DNA of 64,000 nt from Atriophallophorus winterbourni (lineage: Eukaryota; Platyhelminthes; Trematoda; Plagiorchiida; Microphallidae), in the NCBI GenBank assembly GCA_013407085.1, contig JACCGJ010001363.1, forward strand, positions 1-64,000. Reading direction: 5' to 3'. Under the pieces are notes generated by a model, which was not told the DNA's origin, ran no database searches, and was given only the letters and a program-made list of their open reading frames with translations. Made by a program: the position numbers and the translations under genes. Shown piece after piece: positions 1 to 9,814 of this stretch; the first letter of the stretch is position 1; each line of letters starts with the position of its first letter.

Positions 1-2
1 CG

Positions 3-335
3 TGGACAAAAATGCTGCGTTTATCTTTCGCCGATTTCCAATCGTAGCCTTCTTGCTTTTGCATCTGCCTCTGAGGCCAAGGAACGTCTGGAAAAATACG
101 AACAGGCAAATTTGTATTTCGGAGAAGGTGGGCCGAGAGCAAGACCTCTTCAACCTTCTCCGGGGAGTCAAGGGTGATTCTGAGTAGACGTGGGGCATCC
201 GCGTGAGGCGAGTTTGGGTGTCTGGAAAGACGTACTAAAGAAACCGGGTCTACATCAAGTTTCAGTTGCTCACAGAGAGCTCGCCATTGTTGGACATCAT
301 CTTGCCTGCGTGCTTGAAAACATGGAGATACACTT
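3..335 (-). pseudogene. CR1-like LINE ORF1 fragment
   Basis: On the minus strand one frame stays open for about 110 codons to the window edge. It contains the segments LVRLSRHPNSP, RLLRITLDSPEKVEEVLLSA and LPVRIFPDVPWPQRQ. This order (conserved basic segment, hydrophobic strand, 'DSPEKVEEVL', then 'VRIFPDVPW') is the RRM-like core of ORF1 proteins in flatworm CR1-type LINEs, which bind the element's own RNA. The same layout recurs in the + strand copy at 20300-20600 (KIVLDSAEQVNLLL). There is no start codon or downstream endonuclease here; the fragment is cut by the window edge and stops at unrelated DNA near 340. The assignment rests on pattern similarity, not on a search. Confidence 0.6.
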
Positions 336-500
336 CCGGCCCCCCATTTAATTTGTATAATCAGTGTGGCCACAGGAGAATTGTGGTGTAATAATAAAGC
401 ATTCAGGTTTCTTTGGTGGTATGCCCAAGGGCGGCCCACCGCTTCCAAACAATCTCTTGACCACCGTTCTTTGGTATGTGATTAATGTTCAAAAGCACTT

Positions 501-1833
501 TCTTTGGGAGTGTGGGCGTGGGGTCCACAACAACATGGATTCACCAAAAATCGCTCATGCGTAAGTAATCTGCTCCTGGCGCGAGAAAGTTGGTGTGCTT
601 TGACTGATTCTGGTCAAGCGGTCGATGTCATTTTTATCGACTTCAGTAAGGCGTTCGACCGCGTGCCCCACCGCCGATTGCTCGTCAAGCTGGAGGGTTT
701 GGGTATTCAAGGTTGTCTACTAAAATGGATCGAGGCATTCATCTCAGGGCGGTCAAACCGTGTCGAGGTGAATGGAGTTTTGTCTTCAGAGATGATAGCA
801 GGCTCCGGAGTGCCGCAGGGATCTGTCCTTGGCCCATTGCTATTCAAAGTTTTCGTGAATGATATTCCGGACGCGGTAGCGATCGATTGTCTTTTATTCG
901 CGGATGATCTGAAACTGTGGGCCTCTGTCAGTTCCTGCGATGGCCACAAGCAACTGCAACAAGCAGTTGATGACTTAGTCAATTGGACACATCGCTGGTC
1001 ACTGCTTATCAATGAGGACAAGATAGTGGCCATGCGCATAAACTCCGATGACACTGGTGGTGAATACTTTCTTGGAGGTAAGCCTATTAGAGCGGTGACG
1101 GTCGAAAAAGACTTAGGGATTCTTGTTATGGATTCCTTGAAATCGAAGGCTGACACTTGTCGGAGAATAGGCAGCGCTACCAGGATGCTCTGGGCGATTC
1201 GGGGTTCATTTGCGTCCATTACCCCGCAAATGTTCCAGACACTTTTCTCTGCGTACATTCGTCCTCTGTTGGAATATGGGCTACCTGTGGCATTTCCTCA
1301 GTCTAAAGGCGAATGCGACTTCTTGGAGAGGGTACAAAGGAAAGATGGTTTGTGGAATGCGCCAACTCGCGTACAAGGATGGGAGGAGCTTACTGAAACT
1401 ACCTCCTTGAACTTCAAAGTGAAAGATTTGACCTGCTCCTGACACGCCGTATTCTTATCGGTCAATATGGAGACGAGTTCCTCCAGTAATTCCGATTAGT
1501 AGGTGAGTCGAGGACTCGGGGACATGACTTTAAGTTGCAGAAGCCTAGAAGGCTGAATCTGAGTAATGCGAGCACGCTATCCACGCGAGTGGTGAACACT
1601 TGAAACTCTTTACCGAAAGGGCTCCTGTCTCAACCATCAGAACAGCCATTTAAAAGCGCGTTGGATCAGCATTTATTGAGACGGATGGACTTGATCCCCG
1701 GAGTGATATAGTGGTGTTTCTCTACTCTCAGGGTTTGCCTTGTCAGCAGAAGTCACCCATGTCTATTACTGTGATGAAGCCTAAACGGGATTTATCCCTT
1801 CTGCTTTCGATTCAGAAGAAGAAGAATAATGGC
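501..1833 (+). pseudogene. CR1-like LINE copy A, reverse transcriptase, 5'-truncated
   Basis: The copy starts abruptly at 501 (cactttctttgggag) inside DNA unrelated to the LINE, as expected of 5'-truncated reverse transcription. A 312-codon frame (504-1442) carries ordered RT motifs: QQHGFTKNRSC in a shifted frame at the very start, VIFIDFSKAFDRVPH, GVPQGSVLGPLLF and the catalytic LLFADDLKLW. The frame then breaks near 1340: the region after FLERVQRK is shifted compared with copy B, and the C-terminal RRILIGQYGDEF stretch lies in another frame with a stop. The 3' end is the conserved hairpin-like ACGGGATTTATCCC followed by GAA repeats at about 1785-1833. It is a dead copy, but the catalytic core reads through. 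Confidence 0.85.
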
Positions 1834-2590
1834 ATGGTATCCTACAAATTTTACATTTTTATTTTGCTATCTTATCTCTGGCATATTCTAATTGAATCTG
1901 TACTTTTTGCATTCATAAGCTCAGCGTAGTATAGTTTTGGGCTATGTGAATGCAAATTCAAACCTGTTTCACCATATTTTACTGTGGAGATAGCAAACAG
2001 CATTGAAAAAACTGTCGGGTTTGTGATCTACCAGCGAGCAAATATGGATATTGCGATCGATCATTGCTGTGTTTACGTGTGATCAAAAGGTTTGACCGAG
2101 CCGACAGTATATTCAATTATAATCCAATTTGAGCAATTTAGTATTTTGTCTATTCCTGCTTTATTTCATTTCAATTTCCACAAAAGGTTTTGTTTCTAAG
2201 TCGCTAATCATTTTTCCAGATTAATTTTGGTGGCATGCCACGACAGAAAATCCACCTCTTCCCATATTAGTCTGCATAATGCATTTTATTCGAGTACTCT
2301 GGTATGAAACAAAAATGTCTTATCATCGATGCGTGATTAAAGGCATTAGTGCATTCTAAAGACAACTTTGTGTTCATTCCAACTTTAAAATTATGATTAA
2401 AATCATGAAAAGAACAAGATACAAAGAATCACATCCTCGCCCGTGAATCTTAGTGACGTTACTCATACAACCTCATTTAATAAGACTATTCTAGTAGTAT
2501 AGTACGTTTGAGAATATAGTTTTGATTTGTTGCTTCGCCAGTTTTCATGGATAACCTTGAGTAATCTGAACCTGATCTTACTGTCTCCAA

Positions 2591-2624
2591 CTGATGACGG
2601 CAACAGATAGAAACCGGTAGTAGT
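2591..2624 (+). ncRNA. Hammerhead-type core, unit 1 (weakened stem I)
   Basis: The core CTGATGA (2591-2597), a short stem-II region, then GAAAC (2610-2614) and CGGTA match hammerhead order. The flanking CCAA and GTAG do not pair well, so stem I is poor, and stem II is degenerate. It is probably inactive as a monomer. Confidence 0.45.
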
Positions 2625-2826
2625 GTGTAAGCGATGGGGATGTGAGCACCACAATACATTGGTCTTATATATGCGCCTCGAGCGCTTTTCCAGGAATTAC
2701 TTTGTGATTCTGTATTTGAACATCGTGGTTCTTTGTAAAAACCCTATATGGCAGTGGCATACAAGTTTAACTTTGTTTACCGCTTTTCCACTGTTTTAAG
2801 GCTCACTGAACCTGATCTTACTGTCT

Positions 2827-2864
2827 CCACCTGATGACGGCAAACATCCAGAAACCGGTAGTGG
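2827..2864 (+). ncRNA. Hammerhead-ribozyme-like motif, unit 2
   Basis: CCAC (2827-2830), CTGATGA (2831-2837), a short GG/CC stem II, GAAAC (2851-2855), CGGTA (2856-2860) and GTGG (2861-2864) occur in hammerhead order. CCAC pairs with GTGG as stem I, and ACCGGT is self-complementary, giving a minimal stem III best formed between two molecules or two tandem units. The predicted cleavage site is after A2860 (GUA). The oddity is that the first stem-II pair is C with A, not the usual G-C, so catalysis may be weak. Confidence 0.5.
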
Positions 2865-3283
2865 TGTGAAAGGGATGAGGATGTGAGCACCACAATACAT
2901 TGAGTATTATTGTTTAGCGTGAGTTTATACACACAATTTGAAAGGACATCACTGAAATCCACTAAAATGTTGAAAGTTCTAAGGGGGTATTTCGTACACA
3001 CTCTCATTTCTTGGTGAGAACAGACTTTCCTGATACGACTTACCTGATTGTGCCTCAGTCATACAATTAATTAGGTGCTGGACACCCTTCAAGCTAGGCA
3101 TTATTCATTTTCAGATACGGTGCTCAACTTTTAATATAATACATATAACTTTTTGTATAACGAAACAAAAACCTACTAGGACTTCTAAGATTAGAGAGTG
3201 TACTTCTACTGTGTTTTGCAGCAGCTGAATGCTAATTTGACAATACAAATTTAGTTAAAATCTGAAAACCTAGGTCAAGCTTA

Positions 3284-3332
3284 AACGGGATTTTATCCTT
3301 TCTGCTTTCGATTCAGAAGAAGAAGAATTTAC
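3284..3332 (+). pseudogene. 48-bp CR1 3'-end stub
   Basis: TTAAACGGGATTTTATCC, then TCTGCTTTCGATTCAG and a GAA-repeat tail copy the last 48 bp of LINE copy A (about 1783-1833). It is a minimal 5'-truncated insertion, or a second LINE 3' terminus closing the 1.45-kb segment. The inverted copy is at 5920-5968. Confidence 0.7.
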
Positions 3333-3469
3333 AAGAAATATCCGCTCGCCAATAAGTGAGGAGCTGCATTAGTGTGTTCAATAGTATACTCTAATAAAAA
3401 GCGACCGTTTTAAATATTTAACCACAGAATATTTTACATATAATTTCAAGTGCTCGGATGATTGTTCAA

Positions 3470-4155
3470 GGTTGTAGCGAATAAGTAACTTGCTCCTAAC
3501 GCGTGACAGCTGGTGTGCTTCGATTAATTCTGGTCAAACAGTTGATGTTGTATTTATCGACTTCAGTAAAGTATTCGACTGTGTTCCATACCAACGACTG
3601 TTCGTCAAATTGAATGGCCTAAGTATTAAGGGATATCTTTTAAAATGGATCGAGGCATTCGTTTCCATTCTGCATAAACCGTGTGTGAGGTGAATCGCGT
3701 TTTGTGTTCACGGTTATAGCGAGCTCGGGTTTGCTTTTGAGATCTGTTTTTGACCCTATGTTCAAGATTTTTGTAAGCGATATTCAGGACGGAGTTGCAT
3801 CGATTGCCTATTTATCGCTGATGATCTGAAACGGAGCATCTGCAAGTTTCCGCGATGACCACGATCAACTATATCTAACAGTTGATAATTTAATCAGATG
3901 GACGAATTGCCGGCCATTGCCTATAAATTAAAACAAGTCAGTCTTTATGCGCCCGCGCTCACATTATATCGGTTGAGAATAATTTCTAGGAAATAAACCT
4001 ATCAGAGCGGTGGAAAAAGATTTAGGAATTCTGGTTTTGGATTATTTGAAGTCAACGTCGGACACTTGTTGTAGAATAGGCAGCGTTACCAGGATGCTGC
4101 GGGCCATTCAGCGTTCTTTTTGGGTCATTATTGCATAAGTTTCAAAGGCGCTTCT
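3470..4155 (+). pseudogene. CR1-like RT fragment in left arm
   Basis: A 67-codon piece (3490-3693) with LLTRDSWCASINSGQTVDV and VFIDFSKVFDCVPYQRLFVK is RT palm sequence. Downstream, diverged frames still show the DDLK box (near 3815), the SDTCCRIGS-like segment near 4065 and MLRAIQRSFW near 4105. Several frameshifts are present. It is more diverged from copies A and C than those are from each other, so it is an older insertion of a related subfamily. Confidence 0.75.
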
Positions 4156-5087
4156 CTTCCCAACGTCTCAAAAATGCGGAACCAACGCGCTTTTCAATAG
4201 CTGCTCTGACTATAGAGGCAGGTTTTTCCGTAAGAAGTTCCAAGTGTTCACCCACATGAATAACGTGCTCGCATTGCTCAGCTTAAGACAAATAAGCTTT
4301 TAGAACCTAAATTTATGTCCATTTGTGCTTGATTCACCTGCTAATCTAAAGAACTGGAGGAACTCGTCACCTTAATGTGCGATAAGAATGCAGTAGGCCA
4401 TGAAAATGGCGAACCATTTCCTTGGAGTTTTTACGGGTATATGTATGGAAGCACAAACCCGATCCAGGTAACGTGCCGTATAGTCACAGACGGTACGTTA
4501 GCTAAGATACTGTCAGGTTTCCCAGGCCTAGACAGATGAGAAAGAAAATACAAGTGCATATTGTAGTGAGACTCCAGCATGTTTCAGCAAATTTAATTTC
4601 CAGGGGGATAAACATTAAGCAAGCTCCGTTCATCTTCATACGTAAAGCGGCGCATACTATGTACCATAGTCCTCCTCCGTCCTTTGTACCCCCCTCCCGA
4701 TAACGAACATTCGTCTTTAGAATGTGGGTACGCTACGGGTAGCCCACTGATGTGCAATCGTGCAGTATTTCTGTGCTGTACGGCTAACATCGTGCTAAAT
4801 TGATTGGCCAACGGTAGTGAGCTGCATGCTGGAACACGCTGGAGTCTCACTACCAAATCTATTTTTATTTACCCCCTCATATCTGTCTAGGCCTAGGGAC
4901 GCCGCTTTGTACCCGAATTCCCAAGAATCTTCTGTGAAGCCGACTCATCCTCCAGGAGGAGATAGTCGCACAAAGTAAAGTAAGTAAAGTAATATCGCCC
5001 ACGTGCAGTCTCTGACTGTGCGGCACTTTGCCTGGATCAGGCTCGTGCTTTCATACATACATACATACGGGTAGCCCATATTCTAAG
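4156..5087 (-). pseudogene. Spacer of the inverted repeat, with minus-strand CR1 3' pieces
   Basis: The 4190-4390 stretch matches, on the same strand, the CR1 C-terminal region at 7585-7800 (AACGCGCTTTTCAATAGCTG, GAAGTTCCAAGTGTTCACC). An 88-codon minus frame (4593-4856) contains GLPVAYPHSKDEC and MRRFTYEDERSLL, which correspond to the RT thumb segments GLPVAFPQSKGEC and MRQLAYEDRRSLL. Short repeats (AGTAAAGTA near 4975-4995, CATA near 5056-5068) are also present. The spacer is thus itself LINE-derived. Confidence 0.6.
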
Positions 5088-5780
5088 AAGCGCGTTTGAA
5101 ACTTATGCAATAATGACCCAAAAAGAACGCTGAATGGCCCGCAGCATCCTGGTAACGCTGCCTATTCTACAACAAGTGTCCGACGTTGACTTCAAATAAT
5201 CCAAAACCAGAATTCCTAAATCTTTTTCCACCGCTCTGATAGGTTTATTTCCTAGAAATTATTCTCAACCGATATAATGTGAGCGCGGGCGCATAAAGAC
5301 TGACTTGTTTTAATTTATAGGCAATGGCCGGCAATTCGTCCATCTGATTAAATTATCAACTGTTAGATATAGTTGATCGTGGTCATCGCGGAAACTTGAG
5401 TGCTCCGTTTCAGGGGATCATCAGCGATAAATAGGCAATTGATGGCAAAACTCCGTCCTGAATATCGATTACGGAAAAATCTTGCAACTAGGTCAAAAAA
5501 CAGAGATCTCAAAGCAAACCCGAGCTCGCTATAAACCGTGAACACAAAACGCGATTTCACCTCACACCGGTTATGCAGAATGGAAACGAATGCCTCGATC
5601 CATTTTAAAAGATATCCCTTAATACTTAGGCCATCCAATTTGACGAACAGTCGTTGGTATGGAACACAGTCGAATACTTTACTGAAGTCGATAAATACAA
5701 CATCAACTGTTTGACCAGAATTAATCGAAGCGCACCAGCTGTCACGCGTTAGGAGCAAGTTACTTATTCGCTACAACCTT
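5088..5780 (-). pseudogene. CR1-like RT fragment in right arm
   Basis: Mirror copy of the fragment at 3470-4155. A 131-codon frame (5363-5758) reads LLTRDSWCASINSGQTVDV, VFIDFSKVFDCVPY and, further on, CLFIADDPLKRST, a damaged YADD/FADD box with a proline insertion. The copy reads further than its left partner because some indels occurred only there. Confidence 0.75.
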
Positions 5781-5967
5781 AAACAATCATCCGAGCACTT
5801 GAAATTATATGTAAAATATTCTGTGGTTAAATATTTAAAACGGTCGCTTTTTATTAGAGTATACTATTGAACACACTAATGCAGCTCCTCACTTATTGGC
5901 GAGTGGAGATTTCTTGTAAATTCTTCTTCTTCTGAATCGAAAGCAGAAGGGATAAAATCCCGTTTAA

Positions 5968-7418
5968 GCTTGACCTAGGTTTTCAGATTTTAACTAAATT
6001 TGTATTGTCAAATTAACATTCAGCTGCTGCAAAACACAGTAGAAGTACACTCTCTAATCTTAGAAGTCCTAGTAGGTTTTTGTTTCGTTATACAAAAGTT
6101 ATATGTATTATATTAAAAGTTGAGCACCGTATCTGAAAATGAATAATGCCTAGCTTGAAGGGTTGTCCAGCACCTAATTAATTGTAGACTGAGGCACAAT
6201 CAGGTAGGTCGATGAGGAAAGTTGTGTTCTCACCCAAGAAATGAGAGTGTGTACGAATATACCCCCTTAGGAAACTTTCAACATTTTAGTGGGATTCAGT
6301 GATGTCCTTTCAAATTGTTTGTTTGTATAAATTACGCTAAAAAAAATTACTCAATGTATTGTTGTTGCTCACATCCATCCTTTCACACCACTACCGTGTC
6401 TCGCGATGTTTGCCGTATCAGGTGGAGACAGTAAGATCAGGTTCAGTGAGCCTTAAAACAGTGGAAAAGCGGTAAACAAAGTTAAACTTGTATGCCACTG
6501 CCATATAGGGTTTTTACAAAGAACCACGATGTTCAAATACAGAATCACAAAGTAATTCCTGGAAAAGCGCTCGAGGCGCATATATAAGACCAATGTATTG
6601 TGGTGCTCACATCCCCATCGCTTACACACTACTACCGGTTTCTATCTGTTGCCGTCATCAGTTGGAGACAGTAAGATCAGGTTCAGATTACTCAAGGTTA
6701 TCCATGAAAACTGGCGAAGCAACAAATCAAAACTATATTCTCAAACGTACTATACTACTAGAATAGTCTTATTAAATGAGGTTGTATGAGTAACGTCACT
6801 AAGATTCACGGGCGAGGATGTGATTCTTTGTATCTTGTTCTTTTCATGATTTTAATCATAATTTTAAAGTTGGAATGAACACAAAGTTGTCTTTAGAATG
6901 CACTAATGCCTTTAATCACGCATCGATGATAAGACATTTTTGTTTCATACCAGAGTACTCGAATAAAATGCATTATGCAGACTAATATGGGAAGAGGTGG
7001 ATTTTCTGTCGTGGCATGCCACCAAAATTAATCTGGAAAAATGATTAGCGACTTAGAAACAAAACCTTTTGTGGAAATTGAAATGAAATAAAGCAGGAAT
7101 AGACAAAATACTAAATTGCTCAAATTGGATTATAATTGAATATACTGTCGGCTCGGTCAAACCTTTTGATCACACGTAAACACAGCAATGATCGATCGCA
7201 ATATCCATATTTGCTCGCTGGTAGATCACAAACCCGACAGTTTTTTCAATGCTGTTTGCTATCTCCACAGTAAAATATGGTGAAACAGGTTTGAATTTGC
7301 ATTCACATAGCCCAAAACTATACTACGCTGAGCTTATGAATGCAAAAAGTACAGATTCAATTAGAATATGCCAGAGATAAGATAGCAAAATAAAAATGTA
7401 AAATTTGTAGGATACCAT
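5968..7418 (-). repeat. Inverted copy of the 1.45-kb segment
   Basis: Reverse-complement copy of 1834-3283. Its first hammerhead unit (6632-6661) keeps TCATCAG and GGTTTC on the plus strand, that is CTGATGA and GAAACC on the minus strand. Its second unit (about 6390-6421) is damaged: CTGATACGG replaces CTGATGACGG, and GAAAC is lost. The two arms therefore decayed at different sites. Confidence 0.8.
6628..6664 (-). ncRNA. Hammerhead-type core, inverted copy
   Basis: Minus-strand CTGATGA (6655-6661), a short stem-II region, GAAAC and CGGTAGTAGTGTG. Same features as the unit at 2591, with poor stem I. Probably inactive. Confidence 0.4.
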
Positions 7419-8751
7419 GCCATTATTCTTCTTCTTCTGAATCGAAAGCAGAAGGGATAAATCCCGTTTAGGCTTCATCACAGTAATAGACATGGGTGAC
7501 TTCTGCTGACAAGGCAAACCCTGAGAGTAGAGGAACACCACTATATCACTCCGGGGATCAAGTCCATCCGTCTCAACAAATGCTGATCCAACGCGCTTTT
7601 GAATAGCTGTTCAGATGGTAGAGACAGGAGCCCTTTCGGTAGAGAGTTCCAAGTGTTCACCACCCGCGTGGATAGCGTGCTCGCATTACTTAGCTTCAGC
7701 CTTCTAAGCTTCTGCAACTTAAAGTCATGTCCACGAGTCCTCGACTCACCTACTAATCGGAAGTACTGAAGGAACTCGTCTCCATATTGACCGAGAAGAA
7801 TACGGCGTGTCAGGAGCGGGTCATACCTTTTTCTTCGAAGTTCGAGGATGTAGAGTTTCAGCAAGCTCCTCCTATCCTCGTACGCAAGTTGGCGCATTTC
7901 ACAAACCATCTTAGTGCCCCTCCTTTGTACCCTCTCCAAGGAGTCGCATTCGCCTTTGGACTGAGGAAATGCAACAGGTAGCCCATATTCCAACAGAGGA
8001 CGAATGTACGCAGAGAAAAGTGTCTGGAACATTTGCGGGGTAATGGACGCAAAGGAACGCCGAATCGCCCAGAGCATCCTGGTAGCGCTGCCTATTCTCC
8101 GACAAGTGTCAGCCTTCGATTTCAAGGAATCCATAACCAGAATCCCTAAGTCTTTTTCGACCGTCACCGCTCTAATAGGCTTACCTCCAATAAAGTATTC
8201 ACCACCAGTGTCATCGGAGTTTATGCGCATGGCCACTGTCTTGTCCTCATTGATAGGCAGTGACCAGCGATGTGTCCAACTGACTAAGTCATCAACTGCT
8301 TGTTGCAGTTGCTTGTGGCCATCGCAGGAACTGACAGAGGCCCACAGTTTCAGATCATCCGCGAATAAAAGACAATCGATCGCTACCGCGTCCGGAATAT
8401 CATTCAGGAAAATTTTAAATAACAATGGGCCAAGGACAGATCCCTGCGCACTCCGGAGCCTGCTATCATCTCTGAAGACAAAACTCCATTCACCTCTACA
8501 CGGTTTGACCGCCCTGAGATGAATGCCTCGATCCACTTAAGTAGACAACCTTGAATACCCAAACCCTCCAGCTTGACGAGCAATCGGCGGTGGGGCACGC
8601 GGTCGAACGCCTTACTGAAGTCGATAAAAATGACATCGACCGCTTGACCAGAATCAGTCAAAGCACACCAACTTTCTCGCGCCAGGAGCAGATTACTTAC
8701 GCATGAGCGATTTTTGGTGAATCCATGTTGTTGTGGACACCAACGCCACAC
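7419..8751 (-). pseudogene. CR1-like LINE copy B, reverse transcriptase
   Basis: A 331-codon minus frame (8536-7541) carries QGSVLGPLLFKIFLNDIP, LLFADDLKLWASVS, the thumb KADTCRRIGSATRMLWAIR and an intact C terminus (TRGHDFKLQKLRRLKLSNA, STRVVNTWNSLPKGLLSLP). Upstream, a 115-codon frame (8751-8404) gives QQHGFTKNRSC and VIFIDFSKAFDRVPH. The two frames are split by a one-base deletion inside the PQG codon region (GTGCGCAGGG against GTGCCGCAGGG in copy A). The 3' end has the same hairpin and GAA tail near 7419-7465. Copies A and B carry different lesions. Confidence 0.85.
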
Positions 8752-8895
8752 TCCAAAAGAAAGTGCTTTTGAACATTAATCACATACCAGAAGACGATGG
8801 TCAAGATATTGTTGGAAGCGGTGGGCACACTTGTTGCATACCACCAAGAAAACCTGAATGCTCTATTAGTGACAGCCACAATTCGTCCTGTGCAA

Positions 8896-9814
8896 ACTGA
8901 AATGAACTGTCTCTCATACATTGAAAAATAACAATGATACAGCTGGTAAATTATACGTTACCATCTTCTTCCAAGAGACACGAATGAGGAATTCAAAAAC
9001 ATTTCTTACACTTTATGCAATATAAAAGTAAACGATAACATTCGCGCAAGAAACAAAAGTCTGGTTTCATAGATCTAATATAGTCGAGAACCTACTGAGA
9101 TATTTGTACTTCGCGCCAATGGTAATGTTGAAGTTCAAGGTCCAGTTCAAGTTCAACTGGGCTGATGGTGGTGTAGCGGTTGAGGTGAAGCTTCAGTTTA
9201 CCACAAGCACAGTGATATCACACACACTAAATAAGAACTCCGGAAGTCGGAATACAAAGATGTATGGAATGATGCACAGCCGGAGCAATTAAATGTCACG
9301 AAGTACAATAGATTGTTGTGGACAAGTCCTGCGGTTGATGCGCAGCTGGGTCGCTGGATGATTGTTCACAGGTCCTTGTGTGGATGCGCAGACGGTTGGC
9401 TGGAAGACGATGGCCACCTAGCGGCAGCTTGCGGCGGCCAAAGGGGAAACGAACTCCGACGAGCGCGTGGTAGATTCCGACAAAACAAAAGGATTAAGAA
9501 TCAATATGATATAAATATAGAATAACCAACATTACCATTCTCATTCACAATAGGAACGTAGAAAGACTTTGACATCCTTTTCTACGTGTTGTGCGATATG
9601 AAAGCAAACGATAATATTGGTGCAAAATACAAAAGATACAGAAGAAATGACGCTTCGTTACAGTGGCTGAAAGCAAATCACGCGCCCAGATTTCATGCGA
9701 CGAAATTCGGTTGATCACCCGGCATTTCGATATTGAGTATATAGTTCGTACGTTTCACACGTCCTTGTTTCCTGATATCTGGAAAGTAAGGTAGGGGTTC
9801 TCTTCACCAGCAGG
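8896..9814. other. Unassigned stretch between LINE blocks
   Basis: No gene is recognisable. A diverged direct repeat of about 60 bp recurs ~575 bp apart (AAGTAAACGATAACATTCG near 9029, GAAAGCAAACGATAATATT near 9600), followed in each by ACAAAAG. The interior 9313-9500 is GC-richer than its surroundings. The open frames here resemble no known domain. Confidence 0.5.

Larger units (their letters stand above)
2560..2925 (+). repeat. Tandem pair of ~240-bp hammerhead repeat units (copy A)
   Basis: Two copies of the block GAACCTGATCTTACTGTCTCC-type leader, hammerhead core, then GATGTGAGCACCACAATACATTG lie with their cores exactly 240 bp apart (2591 and 2831). Between them lies a shared body (CTCGAGCGCTTTTCCAGGAA, CATCGTGGTTCTTTGTA, GGCAGTGGCATACAAGTTT) seen again in units at 23650-23960, 50700-50880 and 52029-52150. 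Tandem short units with a type I hammerhead at each junction are the layout of animal retrozymes and of the schistosome hammerhead satellite. That comparison is from knowledge of those families; activity is inferred. Confidence 0.65.
1834..3283 (+). repeat. 1.45-kb non-LINE segment shared by three CR1 copies
   Basis: This segment directly follows the GAA tail of copy A. It is repeated inverted at about 5968-7418 and direct at about 22917-24368, each time directly downstream of a CR1 3' end. It codes for nothing recognisable. Its middle (2560-2925) holds two hammerhead-type repeat units. In copy C it stops at GGTCAAGCT (24368) and unrelated DNA follows, whereas here a 48-bp LINE tail follows at the same point. 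Confidence 0.8.
368..4155. repeat. Left arm of giant inverted repeat
   Basis: This ~3.8-kb block is the reverse complement of 5088-8895: paired positions sum to about 9250 throughout (for example 1711 with 7541, 2463 with 6789, 3490 with 5758). It begins in non-LINE DNA (cacaggagaattgtgg), then holds a truncated CR1 copy, the 1.45-kb hammerhead-bearing segment, a 48-bp LINE tail and a second CR1 fragment. The arms differ by substitutions and indels, so they have aged independently. Confidence 0.9.
5088..8895. repeat. Right arm of giant inverted repeat
   Basis: Reverse complement of 368-4155. It contains, in mirrored order, the CR1 fragment (5088-5780), the LINE stub, the 1.45-kb segment and LINE copy B. 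The outer edge is near TGTGGCTGTCACTAATAGAGC read in reverse, where similarity to the left arm fades. Arm-specific indels (for example the PQG motif and the 3' frame of the LINE) show long independent evolution. Confidence 0.9.

Noticed and set aside
707..1258. 183-codon minus-strand frame opposite LINE copy A (also 8004-8522 opposite copy B)
   Set aside because: Shadow of the RT coding frame on the other strand; the residues show no domain and the true frame has RT motifs.
1711..1929. 72-codon frame with a hydrophobic stretch, repeated at 7323-7541 and 22703-23014
   Set aside because: It straddles the LINE 3' UTR, GAA tail and the flanking segment; conservation comes from duplication of the DNA, not from coding.
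2463..2654. 63-codon frame repeated in the arms (6598-6789)
   Set aside because: It runs antisense through the hammerhead unit; non-coding repeat DNA.
9104..9525. Two short plus-strand frames (62 and 70 codons)
   Set aside because: No recognisable motif, no splice or start context, different frames; composition like random translation.
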